Of a stretch of 64,000 nucleotides of DNA, positions 1-13,800 are shown one piece after another. A program made the translations under genes and the position numbers. The notes under the pieces were generated by a model. The model made no database searches and was not told the origin of the DNA. It saw nothing but the letters and a program-made list of their open reading frames with translations. The stretch is from Clitoria ternatea (lineage: Eukaryota > Streptophyta > Magnoliopsida > Fabales > Fabaceae): the NCBI GenBank assembly GCA_037962975.1, contig CM075669.1, positions 80,582,001 through 80,646,000 on the forward strand. Direction: 5' to 3'. Each line of letters starts with the position of its first letter. Position 1 is the stretch's first letter.

Positions 1-970
1 TCAGGATCCTCTAAGGCTTCTTCAATGGTCTTGGGTTCAAATTCTGAGACAAGTGCCATTGATGATTGATTTTGAAGTCTTGATCTGGTTCAAACTCCTT
101 CAGCTTGGTCTCCAATAATGAGATCTGAAGGATGGTAGGTCTTGAACTTCCATTCTCTGGGTTTCTCTGATTCAAACACTGTTTGTTAATATGATCCTTG
201 TTGTTGATGAGTTGAAGAGTCTGATGGTTCAGATTCTCCTTTAGGTTGTATAATTCTTGCATCATAACATTCTAGATCTGCTAATTTCTTGTCAGTCTTT
301 GTTAAGTCATCAAATCTTACGTGTATTGATTCCTCAATGGTTTGAGTTCTTGTGTTAAAGGCTTGATATAATTTTGATGTATTTGAATAACTCATGAAAA
401 ATACCTTTATCATACTTTAAATCAAACTTTCCAAGTTGATTTTTTGTGTTTAGGATATAACATGTGCATCCAATTGGGTGAAAATATAATATGTTGGGTT
501 TCTTTCCTTTCCACAATTCATAGGGAGTCTAATTCAGTATTGGTCTGATAAAGACTCTGTTTTGAATATAACAAGAAGTGCTTACGGCTTCAGCCCAAAA
601 ATATTTTGGTAGATCATTTTCACATAGCATGGTTCTAGTCATCTCTAATAGACTTCTGTTTTTCTTTCCACAACACCATTTTATTGAGGTGTTCTTAGAG
701 AAAAAAATGTGTGAGAGATACCAATTTTGTTATAGAATTTTTTGAAAATTTCATTTTTAAATTCTCTCTCATGGTCACTTCTTATTGTACTAATACATAC
801 TCTTTTTTTAGACTATATTTTCTTACAAAAAATCTTAAATACCTATACAGACTCATCTTTGTGGGCTAGGAAATACACCCAGTGAAATCATCAATAATGA
901 AAAAGTCATATCTTTTTCTAGCATGACTTTGAATTTGAGATAGACCAAACAAATCTAAATGTAACAGTTT
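1..970 (-). pseudogene. copia integrase fragment (SIRE type)
   Basis: Conceptual minus-strand translation gives an integrase start (SLKLLHLDLFGLSQ, then FFIIDDFTG), including the first catalytic Asp in the LHLDLFG context. It is followed by heavily interrupted downstream integrase (LWKEKQ, corresponding to the usual ERKNR region). Multiple stops make it non-coding. It continues past the left window edge. Confidence 0.65.
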
Positions 971-977
971 AAGTGAT

Positions 978-1553
978 CTAGTAGTGGAAACAACATCCTT
1001 GTTTTTGAAAGAAGTTTTGTGTTGTTTTCTTTTTTGACATACTTCGCAAGGTTGAGTTCCATGAATGAAATTCTAGGAAGTGCATTTTTGAATTATGTTT
1101 CATGCTAACATGTCCAAGCTTCTTGTGCCAGATCCACTTCTCTTCAGATGAAGAGAAAAGACAAGTTACATTTTGACTATCCAGTTCATCCAAATCAACC
1201 TTATAGAGGTTGCTATGTCTGTTGGCTAAGAAAAAAGTAGTTCCATCATGATTGATGATTGTACACTTTTCTTTATCAAAAGAAACTTTGTAACCACTGT
1301 CACAAAATTGACTTATGCTCAATAGGTTATGCTTCAGACCCTCAACAAAGTAAACATTTTCAATTACTGGTGAAGGAATATTACCAACTTTACCAATCTC
1401 AGTTATTCGACCAGACTGGTTTCCTCTAAAAGTAACTTTTCCACCTTTAAATTGTTCCAAGTTTAGGAATATAGACCTTTTGCCTGTCATGTGATGTGAA
1501 CACTCACTGTCCATATACCAGTAATGTTGTTTTGCTTTTGTCCTTAAGCACAT
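978..1553 (-). pseudogene. copia protease and GAG-pre-integrase fragment
   Basis: An open frame of 191 residues carries WYMDSECSHHMTG near its N-terminus. The usual aspartic protease motif is DSGCS, so the Gly is replaced by Glu here. Next come the protease C-terminal part (LLSISQFCDSGYKVSF) and a GAG-pre-integrase segment (WHKKLGHVSM). The last ~30 residues look out of frame, marking a frameshift before the integrase. It lies downstream of the gag knuckle in the expected copia order. Confidence 0.7.
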
Positions 1554-2110
1554 CTGAAATAGAAATAATCATTGTCTTTAGTACCTAGAACTTTTTGGGT
1601 CCTATAGGGTTAGTATTCTTTTCTTTTCCTTTTTCTCTTCAACCAATCTTGAATCACACGACCATGCTTCTTGCAATAGTTGCATTTAACATGCTTATGC
1701 TTAGATTGAGAAAATAAAGAGGAAGAACTCTTTTCTTTGAAATCAGATTCTTCAACATATCCCAGACGAAGTTTTTTTGGAACTTCCTTTCGATTTACCT
1801 ATATGTTTGTATAAATTTTTAGTTCCATTTACAAATCAAGCTAGGTCTGTAGTAAGCGTGCTTGCTTCTTGTTAAAGGGATTTGATTTCTTTATCTTGAG
1901 AGATACAACCAGCATTTGAACTGTTTAACTCAATTTTCAAAAAATCATTTTCCTTTTTGAGCTTATGTATCTCCTCAAGATGTATCTTTTCTTTCTTATC
2001 AAGATCCTTAAGAAGTTCTTGATCTAAATCCTTTTTCTTCAATTCAGATATTGTATCTTCATATGAAGAAATAGTTTCAGACTATTTCTTTTTCAACAGT
2101 TTATAGTTTT
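1554..2110 (-). other. degenerate spacer between gag knuckle and protease
   Basis: This stretch holds no open frame. Its position between knuckle and protease and its Lys/Glu-rich conceptual translation suggest decayed C-terminal gag of the same SIRE-type element. No other feature is seen. Confidence 0.4.
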
Positions 2111-3352
2111 TCAAAAAGAATTGGAAAAATATTTAAAAGGAGCTTCATAATTTTCTTTTAGTTCAGACTGATTTACCTCCTTTAATTCAAATTCATCTGA
2201 ACTTACTTCAGATTCTAAATCTGTTTTGGCCATAAGGAAAATTTGAGCAGACTTTGTCTCTTCTTCAGACTCACTTATGCTGGTTGAATCTTCATCATCC
2301 CAAGTGATGAGTCCTTTTTGCTTTTTAAAGAATTTCTTTTTCTTTCTTTTATCTTTACGATATTTGTTCAAAAGAGGACATTCTGCCTTTATGTGTCCTA
2401 GTTTCCTGCAGTTGAAACATTCTAAAATAGATTTATCAGTCTTAAACTTAAATTGACTTTTACCTTTAAGTTTTTTTTTGTTGAACCTTCCAGCTCTACC
2501 TTTCTTCTTTTTTAAAAGTTTATGGAATCTTTTAGTGACAAGGGTCAACTCTTCATCAGTGTCCTCATCTCCTTCATTAGATGAAATATCTGAGCTAGTT
2601 GACTCCTTAACTCTAGGCTCCTTGCATCTCCTAGAAGTCTTTTCAGACTTCAAGGCAATATTCTTGGAAGATAAAGGCTTTGACACTTCCTTCTAGTTGA
2701 GTTTAGTTCATGAACTCTTAGAACTCCAAGAAATTCATCTAGAGTTAGAGTGCTGAGGTCCTTGGCTTTCTCTAGTGCAGCACACTTGGCATCAAACTTT
2801 TCTAGTAAACATCCTAGAAGTTTTACATTGATATCTTTAGTGGAAGACATAGATCCCAACGCTTTGAGTTTATTGAGGAGAGTCAGAAATCTTCTAAACA
2901 TCTGGTCAACAGACTCATGATCCTCCATTCTGAAGTTGTCATACTTCTTGGTCACAAGGATATTATTGGAACGCTTAACGTTAGAGGTTCCTTCATAGTT
3001 TCATTGAAGGGCATCCTAGATCTCCTTTGCAGATTTATAGTTGTAAACCTTATTGTATTCAGAGTTACTTAGAGCACAAATTAACAGAAATTTAGCTCTA
3101 GCATTTAATTCTATTTTTTTGAAGTCAGCAGTAGACCATTTATCTTTAGGAACTAACTTTTCTTTGTCTGTAGGAGCTGGTTCATCACCTCTTGTGATTA
3201 TTGCCCATAGAGCATATTGAGTAGATTTGATGAACATTTCCATTCTGTCTTTCTAGTAAGAATAATCTTCACCAAGGAAGGCAGGTGGTCTGTTCACAAA
3301 TAAACCTTTTGTAGTAAGCTGATCTTGGGAAGATACCATAGATCTTCATCAT
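2111..3352 (-). pseudogene. copia gag (SIRE type) with CCHC zinc knuckle, frameshifted
   Basis: Three overlapping minus-strand pieces make up a gag. The N-terminal piece is 3243-3016 (MEMFIKSTQYALWAII). The middle piece, 2955-2650, is a UBN2-like gag core (MEDHESVDQMFRRFLTLL). The third, 2686-2111, is Lys/Ser/Glu-rich and contains a CCHC knuckle, C-F-N-C-x4-H-x4-C. The probable start is the ATG at 3352, just inside the PBS. Stops and frame changes between pieces show it is broken. Gag would form the cytoplasmic particle that packages element RNA. Confidence 0.75.
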
Positions 3353-3387
3353 TTCTACTTGAAGGAGTAATCAACCCGAAAGGACAA

Positions 3388-3399
3388 GCTCTGATACCA
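3388..3399 (-). other. primer binding site (initiator Met-tRNA)
   Basis: The minus strand reads TGGTATCAGAGC, the standard plant initiator-Met PBS, two bases from the LTR terminus at 3402. It fixes element polarity and the inner edge of its 5' LTR. Confidence 0.85.
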
Positions 3400-3401
3400 A
3401 T

Positions 3402-4637
3402 TGATGGTATAGAGTTAGACTTAGAAGAAGGTTGAATAAGTCTTTAACTCTTTTTTGCAAAACATACAAACTCCTAAACAACTTAAAAAATTAATAGACC
3501 AGGGAAGAGATAGAGAATCACACAGCGAATTTATACTGGTTCACTTCCAATGCAGAAGTTACGTTCAGTTCCTTCAGACTAGAAGGATCTTCACTATTGT
3601 AAAAAACACCTTTACAATATCTACACCAACCTAGTGCCTCAAGTATTCTGGACTCCAGCCACTTTTGACTTATAACCCAAGTATTGTTTCAAAGAGTCAC
3701 TCCTGGCTACAGACACCCAAATATTCTTTCAAAAGCCTCTTTAAGCCACAAGTGTTTCTCACACTAACAGACTCTAGTAACACGCCAGATCTTACAGAAA
3801 GTAGTGATAGAGTTTTTGATGTTACAACAAATAACTCAGCATACAATAATATGAAATGATAACATAGGTACACTAAGCTAAAGACTACTATAAGTCAAGG
3901 TTTACTAAAAGCAGAATTACAAAGAAGACTTAAGTAGTAAAATACAAGAACTTAGAAACTTTTTAGAAAAAGTCTTTCAAACTTTTGGTTTCTAAGAGAG
4001 ATCAAAGAGTGTTGAATGATGAAGGCAAAAAGTCTCTCTTGAATTTGAAAACTTCTTGTACTTATAGTCCTCTTTGAGATAGTTGTTGGTTAAGCTTGGA
4101 GGTTGTTGATCTTCTCGAGGATCGTACAGTCAGCAAGAGAAGAGACAGAGATGATTCATTAAATGGATTGCCTCGATAGTCTTCTTGAAAAGATCCTTTT
4201 TGCTTATCCACTTTAAGTAATCAGGTACAACTTCATAGCAGTTGACCTTAGGCTGTTGTCTTGCATTGGTTCAGCTTTTGCTAACACATTGGAATATACG
4301 AGGCGGTTTTCTTGATTCATGCGAGCAAGCCTTCAACTTTTCTGTTAATTGCCTTTTTGATGATAAGCACAGATTTTAAATGTGAAAGTCCATGCAGCTC
4401 CTTATTTAGAAGGGAAAGATCCTTTTCGTATGTTGTATCATGAGATAGAAGACATCATTTTGAGGTCTGTAGCTTCAAGAAGACTTGGTTTTCTTGAAGT
4501 CTTTAGAGAGTGCAGACTCTTTTTGACAAGAGCGAATTTGAGTTTTACGGACTCCCTATCACACTTGAATAGAATTGTTAGATAAACCGAGCGTACAGAC
4601 TTTATTTTAACTAAGAGTCTTTATGTGTATTATTAAC
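3402..4637 (-). repeat. 5' LTR of the SIRE-type element (outer end approximate)
   Basis: The inner edge is set by the PBS: the plus strand starts TGATGGTATAG, so the LTR ends ...CCATCA on the minus strand. A plausible outer terminus is the AACA at 4634-4637 (minus-strand TGTTAATAATA). Similar sequence with repeated CAGACTT motifs continues to about 4870, so the LTR may be longer. The partner LTR is outside the window, so no TSD can be tested. Confidence 0.45.
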
Positions 4638-5822
4638 AAATCACATGGGGTTCAGACTTATTAGTCTTGAGTTCAGACTTGACTCTAATAGTTTCTTTCT
4701 CTAGAGGCCTAAAAGTGGTTAAAACTCTTTCTTTGAATCTTATCTTGGATCCTTCCAAAGCGGTGATTGTCAACTCTAGGTTTATCTCTCTATAAGAGAG
4801 TGAAATCTTTCATCGTTCCTCTCCTAAATCTTCCCTTAATTCCATTTCTCTTTTCATTTTAGTGACTTTTTATTCAAGTTTCCACCTTCCACATCATAAT
4901 TTTGTCCAAGTCATATTTTGAGGAGGAGAAGATAATTTCATGCTTACAAGGTTAAGAAAATCAAATGAAGCTTTAAGATCTATATCCATTTATGAAGAAA
5001 ATTCTACATCACCATGGAAGGAAGACCATAGAATGAGAGGAGATGAAAGACAAAAGGAGAGAGATCATGTTTGAGAAGAAAGGTCATGGAAAAGATACAC
5101 AAATGTTTTCACATACAAGTTAACATGGCTGGTAAGTCCATATTAACATATGAGATAAATGTTACAAATAATGACCTATTAGCACGACAATGTTTCATAT
5201 TAGAGACTAATATAGGTATTTAATTTTCTTAGGAACTTATTGTGATATTGCTAATAAAGTAAGGGACCAACCAATAAGTTTACCGCCTTGTAATATCAAT
5301 AAGGTCACCATATTTGATGTATTATTCATTTTTGGCTATAATAAGTTTTGTCCTTATAAAAGACATCTAGGTAGTTTAAAGGAAAAAAATATTTATAATC
5401 TAGCATTGACATCAATTTTTATAAAAAATATTTATAAAAGACATCCAGGTAGTATATGACGCTTATGGATGGAACAATAAACTATAATTCGTGTTCTTCT
5501 CCCCATGAGTTCAGAGTTGTACCGGATTCCTTTAAAAAAAAATACTAGCATGTTTTATAGTTATTGTAAACAAAAACATTGTCCCTTCTCCTTTTACGGC
5601 AAAACAAACACTGTCCTTATTCTTTACTCGATGATTAACTATAGCATATCTCTTATATATATAAACTATATTATATCTATTTTGACGAAACAAAAACTAT
5701 AGTATATTTACAATGAAAAATGAAAATGGGAAAATATGGATAAACCCCTTAAACCTCCTCAATTCATAGAATCAAACCCAGGAACTGTTTCTCCAGACAC
5801 CACCTAGCAACACCAATCTCAA
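4638..5822. other. AT-rich intergenic DNA upstream of FTSHI4
   Basis: No gene is seen. A short imperfect direct repeat (TATAAAAGACATC[T/C]AGGTAGT) occurs near 5356-5376 and 5434-5455. A TATATATATAAAC tract near 5653 could supply a TATA-like element for FTSHI4. The C/A-rich stretch just before the ATG at 5823 resembles a plant 5' leader. Confidence 0.4.
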
Positions 5823-6182
5823 ATGGATCTCACACTTTCACACAATCCAAACGCACTCGTTCTTTCACCATCCCCACTCACCCCACTTCCTCAAAATCTC
5901 AACTTTTTCACGTTTTCCTCACCGCACCGCCGCAAAAGGTTCAAGTTCCGAGCTTCAGCCATCGCAGGTCCAAATGACGCCGATGGGCCTTCGTGGGCCC
6001 AATCGTTGCGGCGCGGTTCCAAGCGGTTTTGGGTGAAGTTTGGGGAAATGTTGAAGAAGGAGACGGGTCTTGACTTGGAAGGAAATGGCATTGTTAAGAA
6101 GGTGAATGGAGATCAATTGAGAATGTTTGGAACTCATTGGGTATCTGAATTTGTTCATTGGAACCGCTGGGAAAGGTGGAAG
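5823..6182 (+). CDS. FTSHI4: FTSHI4 exon 1 (residues 1-120)
   Basis: The start MDLTLSHNPN is the first ATG after a C/A-rich leader. The N-terminus is rich in Ser, Pro and Arg with few acidic residues, as in a plastid transit peptide, and cleavage is plausible near FRASA (about 43-46). The exon ends WERWK before GTAACT. Confidence 0.92.
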
Positions 6183-7854
6183 GTAACTCATTCAATTGTT
6201 AAATTCATATATTTTGTTTCTTTTTGTTGTTAATTTTAACTGTGGTATGCTATGATGCACACGATTCGTCTTATTTTGAAAAATCTAGGATACTTTACGT
6301 TTGGGATACATATGTGTATTTCATAAAATACAATAATTATTAGTGTTATTTTAGAATTCTAATCTTAAATTGTAAATTAATACTAAACAATCTATGAAGA
6401 AAAACACTATAACATACCACTCAAGTTTTAAAATTTAAAGAAATAGGTTTGGGTAGCTTTTTAGAATAGCCACTTGAAAATTACCAAAACAGAATGGCTA
6501 ACTATGAATAAAAAAATTAAAACTAGGTAAAAAACAAAATACACCGTTTGTGAAAAGGTTTTATTCTCCAACTCCAACCTTCAACAAAAGTTGTGCAACA
6601 TAGTAGAGTTGTGGTCCATTCCCTCAACAACGACGACAGAGTGGAAAACCAGTCGATTGAGTAGAGAAAGAGGAACAGAAATATAAGTACTGGGGTAGAT
6701 GAAACAATGCATTTTAATAATCATGCAAAGATAGTGTATTTTAAAATTGACGAGCCTCATGTGCAACTGAAGAAACACTACGTTTTTAAGTTATGCGCAT
6801 CAGAATTGACAAGTCTGGTCTGGCAAATATGAGCGAATAGATGTCTCATTTTTTTTTTTTAAATTATGTAAATGTTGATACTTTCTCGATACATATCCAT
6901 TGAGTATCGATGTGTCTGTGAATCTGACTCATCGGATACCGATACATGAACAATTTTCAAGTGTCCGTGCATCAAAGGTGGTATGTTTTTTGTGATGTGA
7001 GTTTTTATTTTTTGAATTTTATTTTTTAATGTTACGATGATGTGTTCTGATTTTGTTTTTGTTTTTAATTTGTAATTTGTAATTGGAGAGATAATGCTTT
7101 TGCCATTTGCTGGATAAACCTTTGACAAAATAAATTGCAGTGTAAAGAATGTGGCATTTTGGTAACTATGAGTGAAAGGAAAATATTTCTTTAAGCCAAT
7201 AGGGAGAGCTTTATGCATGCAGTGACCCTACCAAGCTCGAACATCAGATAGAGTTTATCAATATGAAAGAAAGGACTGTTGAGTGAGAGCAGAAACTAAT
7301 TTCTACATTGAAGTGCAATGCTAGAAGGTGTCTGTTTGAGTTCCCTTCAGCAGATGTTTAACAGAAATTTATTCTTGCAAATGCAATATTGTGTTTGTTT
7401 GCCTGTTTTGAGTTCCCTTCTACATTAAACTCCTTGAACCATTTGTGTTCTGCCAAACATTTTGATTGAAAAGTTTGTATTGTTCACACTTTTGGACCAG
7501 CAAGTCAAGAGTGAACTGATTGCTGTATCCGTACCATTGGCTTCAGTTATGTTTGTTTTGTTATTATTCTTTATTGGTTACGTTTTGATATAAACTAAAG
7601 CAATGTTGCTTCTTGTCATAACAGAATATTGAGAACTGGGAACCTAAGCGAATTGGTGCTTTGGTTCTTTACATTTTTGTTGTGGCATTTGCTTGTAGAG
7701 GAGTATATTTAGCAATTCAAGCACCTTATGTAAATCGCCAGAAAAAAGAATTGGCAGAAGCTTACATGGAAGCATTAATTCCTGAGCCATCCCCTAGTAA
7801 CATTAAAAGGTCAGCCAGTCCTCATTTATTCACACATGCTTTTAAACACACTTG

Positions 7855-7895
<41 letters not shown>

Positions 7896-10800
7896 GTATA
7901 TCAATATTTGTTTGCTATAATTCTCTAAAAAATTAAATTGTTGATTTCTCAATTTTTCATGTACTGAACTATTTGATGCGGTTGTACCCATTCACTTGAT
8001 TGCAGATTTAAGAAGGGAATGTGGAAGGAGACAATGCCGAAAGGCATGAAAATGAAAAAGCTAATTGAAAGACCTGATGGAACACTTGTTCATGATACCT
8101 CTTATGTTGGAGAGGATGCATGGGATGATGGTCGAGAGGCTCCTGAGGAACATGTAAAACAAATTATAGAGGATGATGAAAGGTTAAACAAAGAAGAGAA
8201 GAAAAAGCTAACAAAAGGCTTGGGCATTTCAGGTCATCTTTGTATAATTTAGGTTCCTTTTATTCTTATAATTTTCTATTTGTTTTTTATTTCTCTTTTA
8301 TTATATATCTGTGTGTTTATGTATATGCTTGTGTATATTTCAGTATGTTTAGAATTAGAAGTTATTACTCTAACTTGAGAAATAATATTGCATAGCTGAT
8401 TACTGGTTATAATTTATTCCAGTGTCTTCTGCACTGGAATAAGATGATACCAATCACGTGTATGTCTCACTCACATGTCTTGGGTTATCATAGTTTTTCT
8501 TCTTGCAGTTTGATTTTGTGTTTGTTTGGCTAAATAGTTTAATTAAGCACCTAGTCTGCAGACTCTTATTAAATTGGAGATTCTTCATAAGTTTTACTGT
8601 AAAGCTTACTTATATGCATTAAAATGGACTTATTTTGATAAGCTTCTCCATGAAGTGTATAGCATACTAAAATATACTGAAAAAGCTTATAGAAATATCG
8701 TAAGTTACTTTCATAAATAAGCCCAAAAATGCTCTTCAAACTGCCCCTTTATAAAACATAAACCGCTGCTTATGTTCACTTGTTTTTCTATCCGTAAAAT
8801 GTAAATCAGAAATCCTAAAAATGTTAATAATGAAAATAAAAAAGAAGTTTCTCAATGGGGGAAAATTGAGGTTTGGCTTCACTACTCTAACACTAATACG
8901 TTAGATTGTAGTTTTAACAAATATATTGTCAGACTGCACTCCGGTGACTTGCCAGGGAAGCTTTGTTTCAAAGTCCTACTTAATACTCCAATAACTGATA
9001 TTCTGTCCTAGCTCTGATCCTATCTATTCCTGCAAAAGAGGCAAGTTTATATTATAATGAAACTGATGATATATTGTGTGGTTTATCATTTTTCTATTCT
9101 CTACCACTTGATAATGTGGAAGGCAACTAATTATACTAGGTGTTCTTTTTCTTATCCTTTGTCTCAGTTCTTGCATATTAGAATATGTTTAGGCCCCCTG
9201 AGTAACTATTTCAAGTTAAATTGACGCAGTTGTCTTTGGTCACCAAAATGTAGATCATGCTGACATTAAGGATTCCAAAACATGGATAATTCTTGATTCC
9301 TTGTTCATTTTTTCTTTACTCCAAAGTTATGTGTTGTGTCCTTTTAATCCTTGGCTTAAACCCTTTTAGACAATTAATAAGTAAAACCACAATTGTTTAA
9401 ATTAGTTTTCTGGTGCTAGAAATCTTTATGTTTGATAGTGCCCAAGGACATCATATGATCCATTTAGCTGACCCTACCTTGTGGTATACAGTTTGGTGGT
9501 TGTTATTGGGAACTAACAAAGGCCACGTGCTTTTGAATAGGCGTATTGCACTGATACTTCCAAAAAAGGACACATACCCGTAACATACTTGTATCCTGTT
9601 GCATTTGTATCCTGAGCCTATCCTTTGTGTAATTAAAAATAATATTTTTTATCAAATAATTTCAAATTTTGAACATCAAAATCTCAATAAAAGTTTCCTT
9701 TTTAACGATTTTAATTTATTTTAAAAAGTGAATTTTTAGAATACTTTTATTATAAAAGATAAATATATCAAGGAAAAAAATCATCTAGTGGAGAGAATCT
9801 AAAATGTGGGATTTGTTAGAGATAGATGGGGACCATTTGATAGGATTAGAGCAATCAAAGTTGCAAATTACTCAATCGACAAACCAAATTTTGGAAAGGA
9901 TAATCTAGATAATAGCGGTGAATATGTACATCATAATTAGATCAATAATATTAATATATTTTCCTTAAGATTAATTATTTATGATAAATTTGTTATTTAG
10001 TTATTAATTTTATACATTTCATAGATATTTTAGGGAAATTTTCTTTTTGAGGGATTTTTATTAATTTTCTTTGTCAAGAAATTGTTATTTGATCAAGAGA
10101 TTATTATAAAATATTCAATATTATACACATAAATATAAATATTTTAATATTTTTATTTAATATATACCGGTACACATATCCCAATACTGATGTATTTGCG
10201 TATTATATTGTCCTGTACCCAATACTGGTATCCCCATATCTGTGCCACCTAAAGGCCTTACCTTTTAGGTTGACCTAGTGTTGATCCTTGGGATTTTGTA
10301 AGAACAACAACTGAAGATATTTTAATAGTTAATATTGTCTGAATTGTGAATGTTTGCATGTATCCCTTGTGATGTTTTCTCTTGAGGTTATGCACGTAGC
10401 ACTAGGCTGGTTATGGTTGTCTTGTCATTATAGTCAAATCTGGCAGTTCTACTCACAGTTTGATTTTATCTGTCTGTCTAATGGGCATCATACTTTCCCT
10501 CTTTTGAGTTCTTAACAGAATACTTTTTTCATGTTTCTTAGCAGGCGAAGTTCAAATTGAGGGCACATGGCGTGAGAGACTTTATAAGTGGAGGGAGATC
10601 CTTAGAAAAGAACGTTTTGCTGAGCAATTGGATTCCTTGAATGCCAAATATGTAGTTGAATTTGACATGAAAGAGGTTGAAAATAGTCTTCGTAAGGATG
10701 TGGCAGACAAGGTGACAGCTACTCAGGGAACAAGGGCTCTGTGGATAGCTAAGAGATGGTGGCGATATCGCCCTAAACTTCCTTACACTTACTTTCTTGA

Positions 10801-13800
10801 CAAACTTGATAGTTCTGAGGTGAGTTCTATTTTTGCAATTCTATTGTGCTTTATTTTCAATTCTCCCCGTAACTGTAAGAATATTCATATTTCATCTTGC
10901 TATCAGTGTGTACTTTATTATGTGTAGTTTGGTTTTGTTAGTTTGTAGGGATTATATAAACTAAAATCTGAATCTGTTAAAATCTAATGGTGAGTGTAGG
11001 TAGTTTGTAGTTAACATACATAAAAGGCTTATAGGTGAGCTTCCTTTCAAGTTTGAGGATATGGCAAGCAAAGATTGAATTCTATAACTTAGGTCAGCTG
11101 ATAAGTTAGACAAGGATTTGTCCCTGTGACTAATGAATATTCTTGTCAAAGAAACAGTGTATCTCTATTGGCGTGGATATCTATCATGACTGTCAATTCA
11201 AAGAATTTGAGGGACATCATGTATTATGTATACGGTCCATCTTATTTATACTAGGAGTGCCTCAAGTAGAAGACCTAATCAAGGACTAATTATTTATCTA
11301 ATTGACAGCTTCTAACATACTACAGTAGAACTTTAGTTGATGAATATCACAAGTTTATAAGTCATAACATGTGTAAAATATGAATCTTTCTAGACATACT
11401 TGGTATTGACACTATCCCTCAAGTTGAAGCTTTGTAAACTTTAGCTTGTTATGGCACTCAGAGCAAAGCAAAACAAGATTTAAAACAACTCATCCCCTCA
11501 ACCAACACAGGCAACTATTATTCATGAATTAAATACCCTTTGTTGTCCTTGATAGATAGCTTCTAGAGGTTGTTGGCCTCTCTCCTCAGTAGCACACTTG
11601 AGTCCAGGTTCTCAAAGCTGATTCTGAGCCTATGATGCAACTTTACAATTCTCTGACAACCTTCTTCCAGCTAGACTTCATGACACTATCTCACACAGGC
11701 ATTGTGATTGGTCCCATCCAACTTCTCTGTAGAGAGGTCGGTAGACTATTGCCAAAAATTGAAGAGCCAGTCTTGGGAGGGGTAGAGGCAGCCATGGGAA
11801 TCATCAAGGAGAGAGAGAAACTCACCAAACAGTGTACAAAGCATACCAAACAGAGGTCCTGTAAGGACTGGATTGAGAAAGCAGGGGCAGATCCGGGATC
11901 AGGGTGGGGTGATGAGTTCAGGCGCACCAACAGCCACCAGAAGGTACCTCTTGTGCGCCACCATGTGCGGCAGAGGTCACGACAAGGAGAGAGAAAACTG
12001 CGTCCAAACAGGATGCTCGTGTTAGTGCAAAACAGTGACTGGATGCAGGGAACGCAGTCAGAAAATGAAGAAGGATCAAAACCTGGAAAAGAAACACGAG
12101 TTTCAACAAGGTTTGCATCAATGAGCAATGGGCACACTGGATAATCATGGATTAGGGATGCCTCTCGTTAGGCTTGTGATACCACGTTAAGGTAGAAAGA
12201 AAACCAGAGGTATTGAATGAATTCCATATCTATACACACCGTGGCTATAAATTTACAATAACAATACAATAAATGCATAATCAATCATAATATCATAATA
12301 AGTTACAACCAATGCTAGTTACAAAGATATAATTACAATATTCTTAATTTCTAACTTCTAACAATTATAATGGATGAATATAAATATCAATGTTGTGGCA
12401 CAGCATCTCTGCTTTTTAATTATCATGTGATGTTATGTAAAGTTAAATTTTAAGCACATAAAATTGTTTGACTAGGTCAGGTGATTGTTGATGAGCTATA
12501 TTCTTTTGCACAGGTAGCAGCTGTTGTATTTGCCGAAGATTTGAAAAGATTGTATGTGACAATGAAAGAAGGATTTCCATTAGAGTTTGTTGTAAGTTAC
12601 TTCAAAATTGTTACTGCTGATCAGAAATCTCAGATCTCTCTCCAAGGTTCTCCTGCTGGTGTCCCTTCAGGGACATATGATTGATTAACATAGCTCTTAT
12701 TTGGTAGGTTGATATCCCTCTTGATCCTCATCTCTTTGAGATTATTACAAGTTCTGGAGTTGAAGTAGATCTCCTTCAGAAGCGACAGATCCATTATTTC
12801 ATGAAGGTTGTGATTGCATTACTACCTGGAATACTAATTCTTTGGCTTATAAGGGAGTCTGCAACTCTTCTAAACATTACTTCCAAGCGTTTTCTTTACA
12901 AAAAGTATAACCAACTCATTGATATGGCTCATGCAGAAAATTTCATTCTGGTAAGCTTCTGATCTCCAATAAATTGTTGGAAATAAACCACAATTGCAGC
13001 ATATAGTTGATTAATACGTAGTATATTAACAACGTTTGTGGACTTTATTGTATTTAGCTGTTGAAATATTCTTGTAAATCCAATCACTGCATGACAATCG
13101 TATAGCTAAAAGGAATTTTTTATTGGGAAAAGATGTGTAAACTCAAATTTGAACACCAATTTGTTGATCTATAGTTATTAGTTAAATTCAGTGTTCATTT
13201 TTGTTTGGAGGAGACACATTTACTTCAATCCCAGTGATTATGCTTTCCTCCACTGAAATGTTAGAGGCTAATGTACGAATTAAATTCAGCATGCACTTCA
13301 AATTTGGTATTTTATCTTGCTCCTTTTCTACTAATATTCATTGCTATTACTAATTATGTTCATCTATTTGTCAGCCAGTGGGAGATGTTGGTGAAACAAA
13401 ATCTATGTACAAGGAAGTTGTGTTGGGAGGTGATGTTTGGGATCTTCTTGATGAGTTGATGATCTATATGGGAAATCCTATGCAGTTCTATGAAAGGGAT
13501 GTGCAGTTTGTTCGGGTAAAACATTTGATATTTTCATAGCCAACTCCTCTTCAATACTATGTTTTAAGTGCATGAATTGAGTTAAGTTGTTTGATGAGAA
13601 AGCACATTGCAGGGTGTTCTACTCTCTGGACCTCCAGGAACAGGAAAAACACTCTTTGCCAGGACACTTTCAAAAGAAAGTGGATTGCCTTTTGTTTTTG
13701 CTTCAGGTGCTGAGTTTACAGATAGTGAAAAAAGTGGAGCAGCTAGGATCAATGAGATGTTTTCCATTGCTAGGAGAAATGTAAACAACTAAACTCTAGC

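Larger units (their letters stand above)
1..4637 (-). mobile_element. SIRE/Maximus-type Ty1-copia element, 5' portion, decayed
   Basis: Reading leftward on the minus strand one meets an LTR, a PBS complementary to initiator Met-tRNA, gag with a CCHC knuckle, a protease core and the first part of an integrase; the rest lies beyond the window. The gag style (IKSTQYALWAII, later QMFRRFLTLLNKLKAL) and the protease phrase WYMDSECSHHMTG are typical of the SIRE/Maximus lineage. Stops and frameshifts break every domain, so it is not autonomous. The outer LTR boundary is uncertain. Confidence 0.8.

Noticed and set aside
7661..7936. Frame extending exon 2 of FTSHI4 through the (TA)n tract
   Set aside because: The exon ends at a consensus donor at 7810 and joins exon 3 in frame; the Ile/Tyr repeat is intronic.
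11632..12144. 170-codon plus-strand and 148-codon minus-strand open frames in FTSHI4 intron 4
   Set aside because: They lie in the leader of a copia remnant, have no domain signal, and overlap each other on opposite strands.
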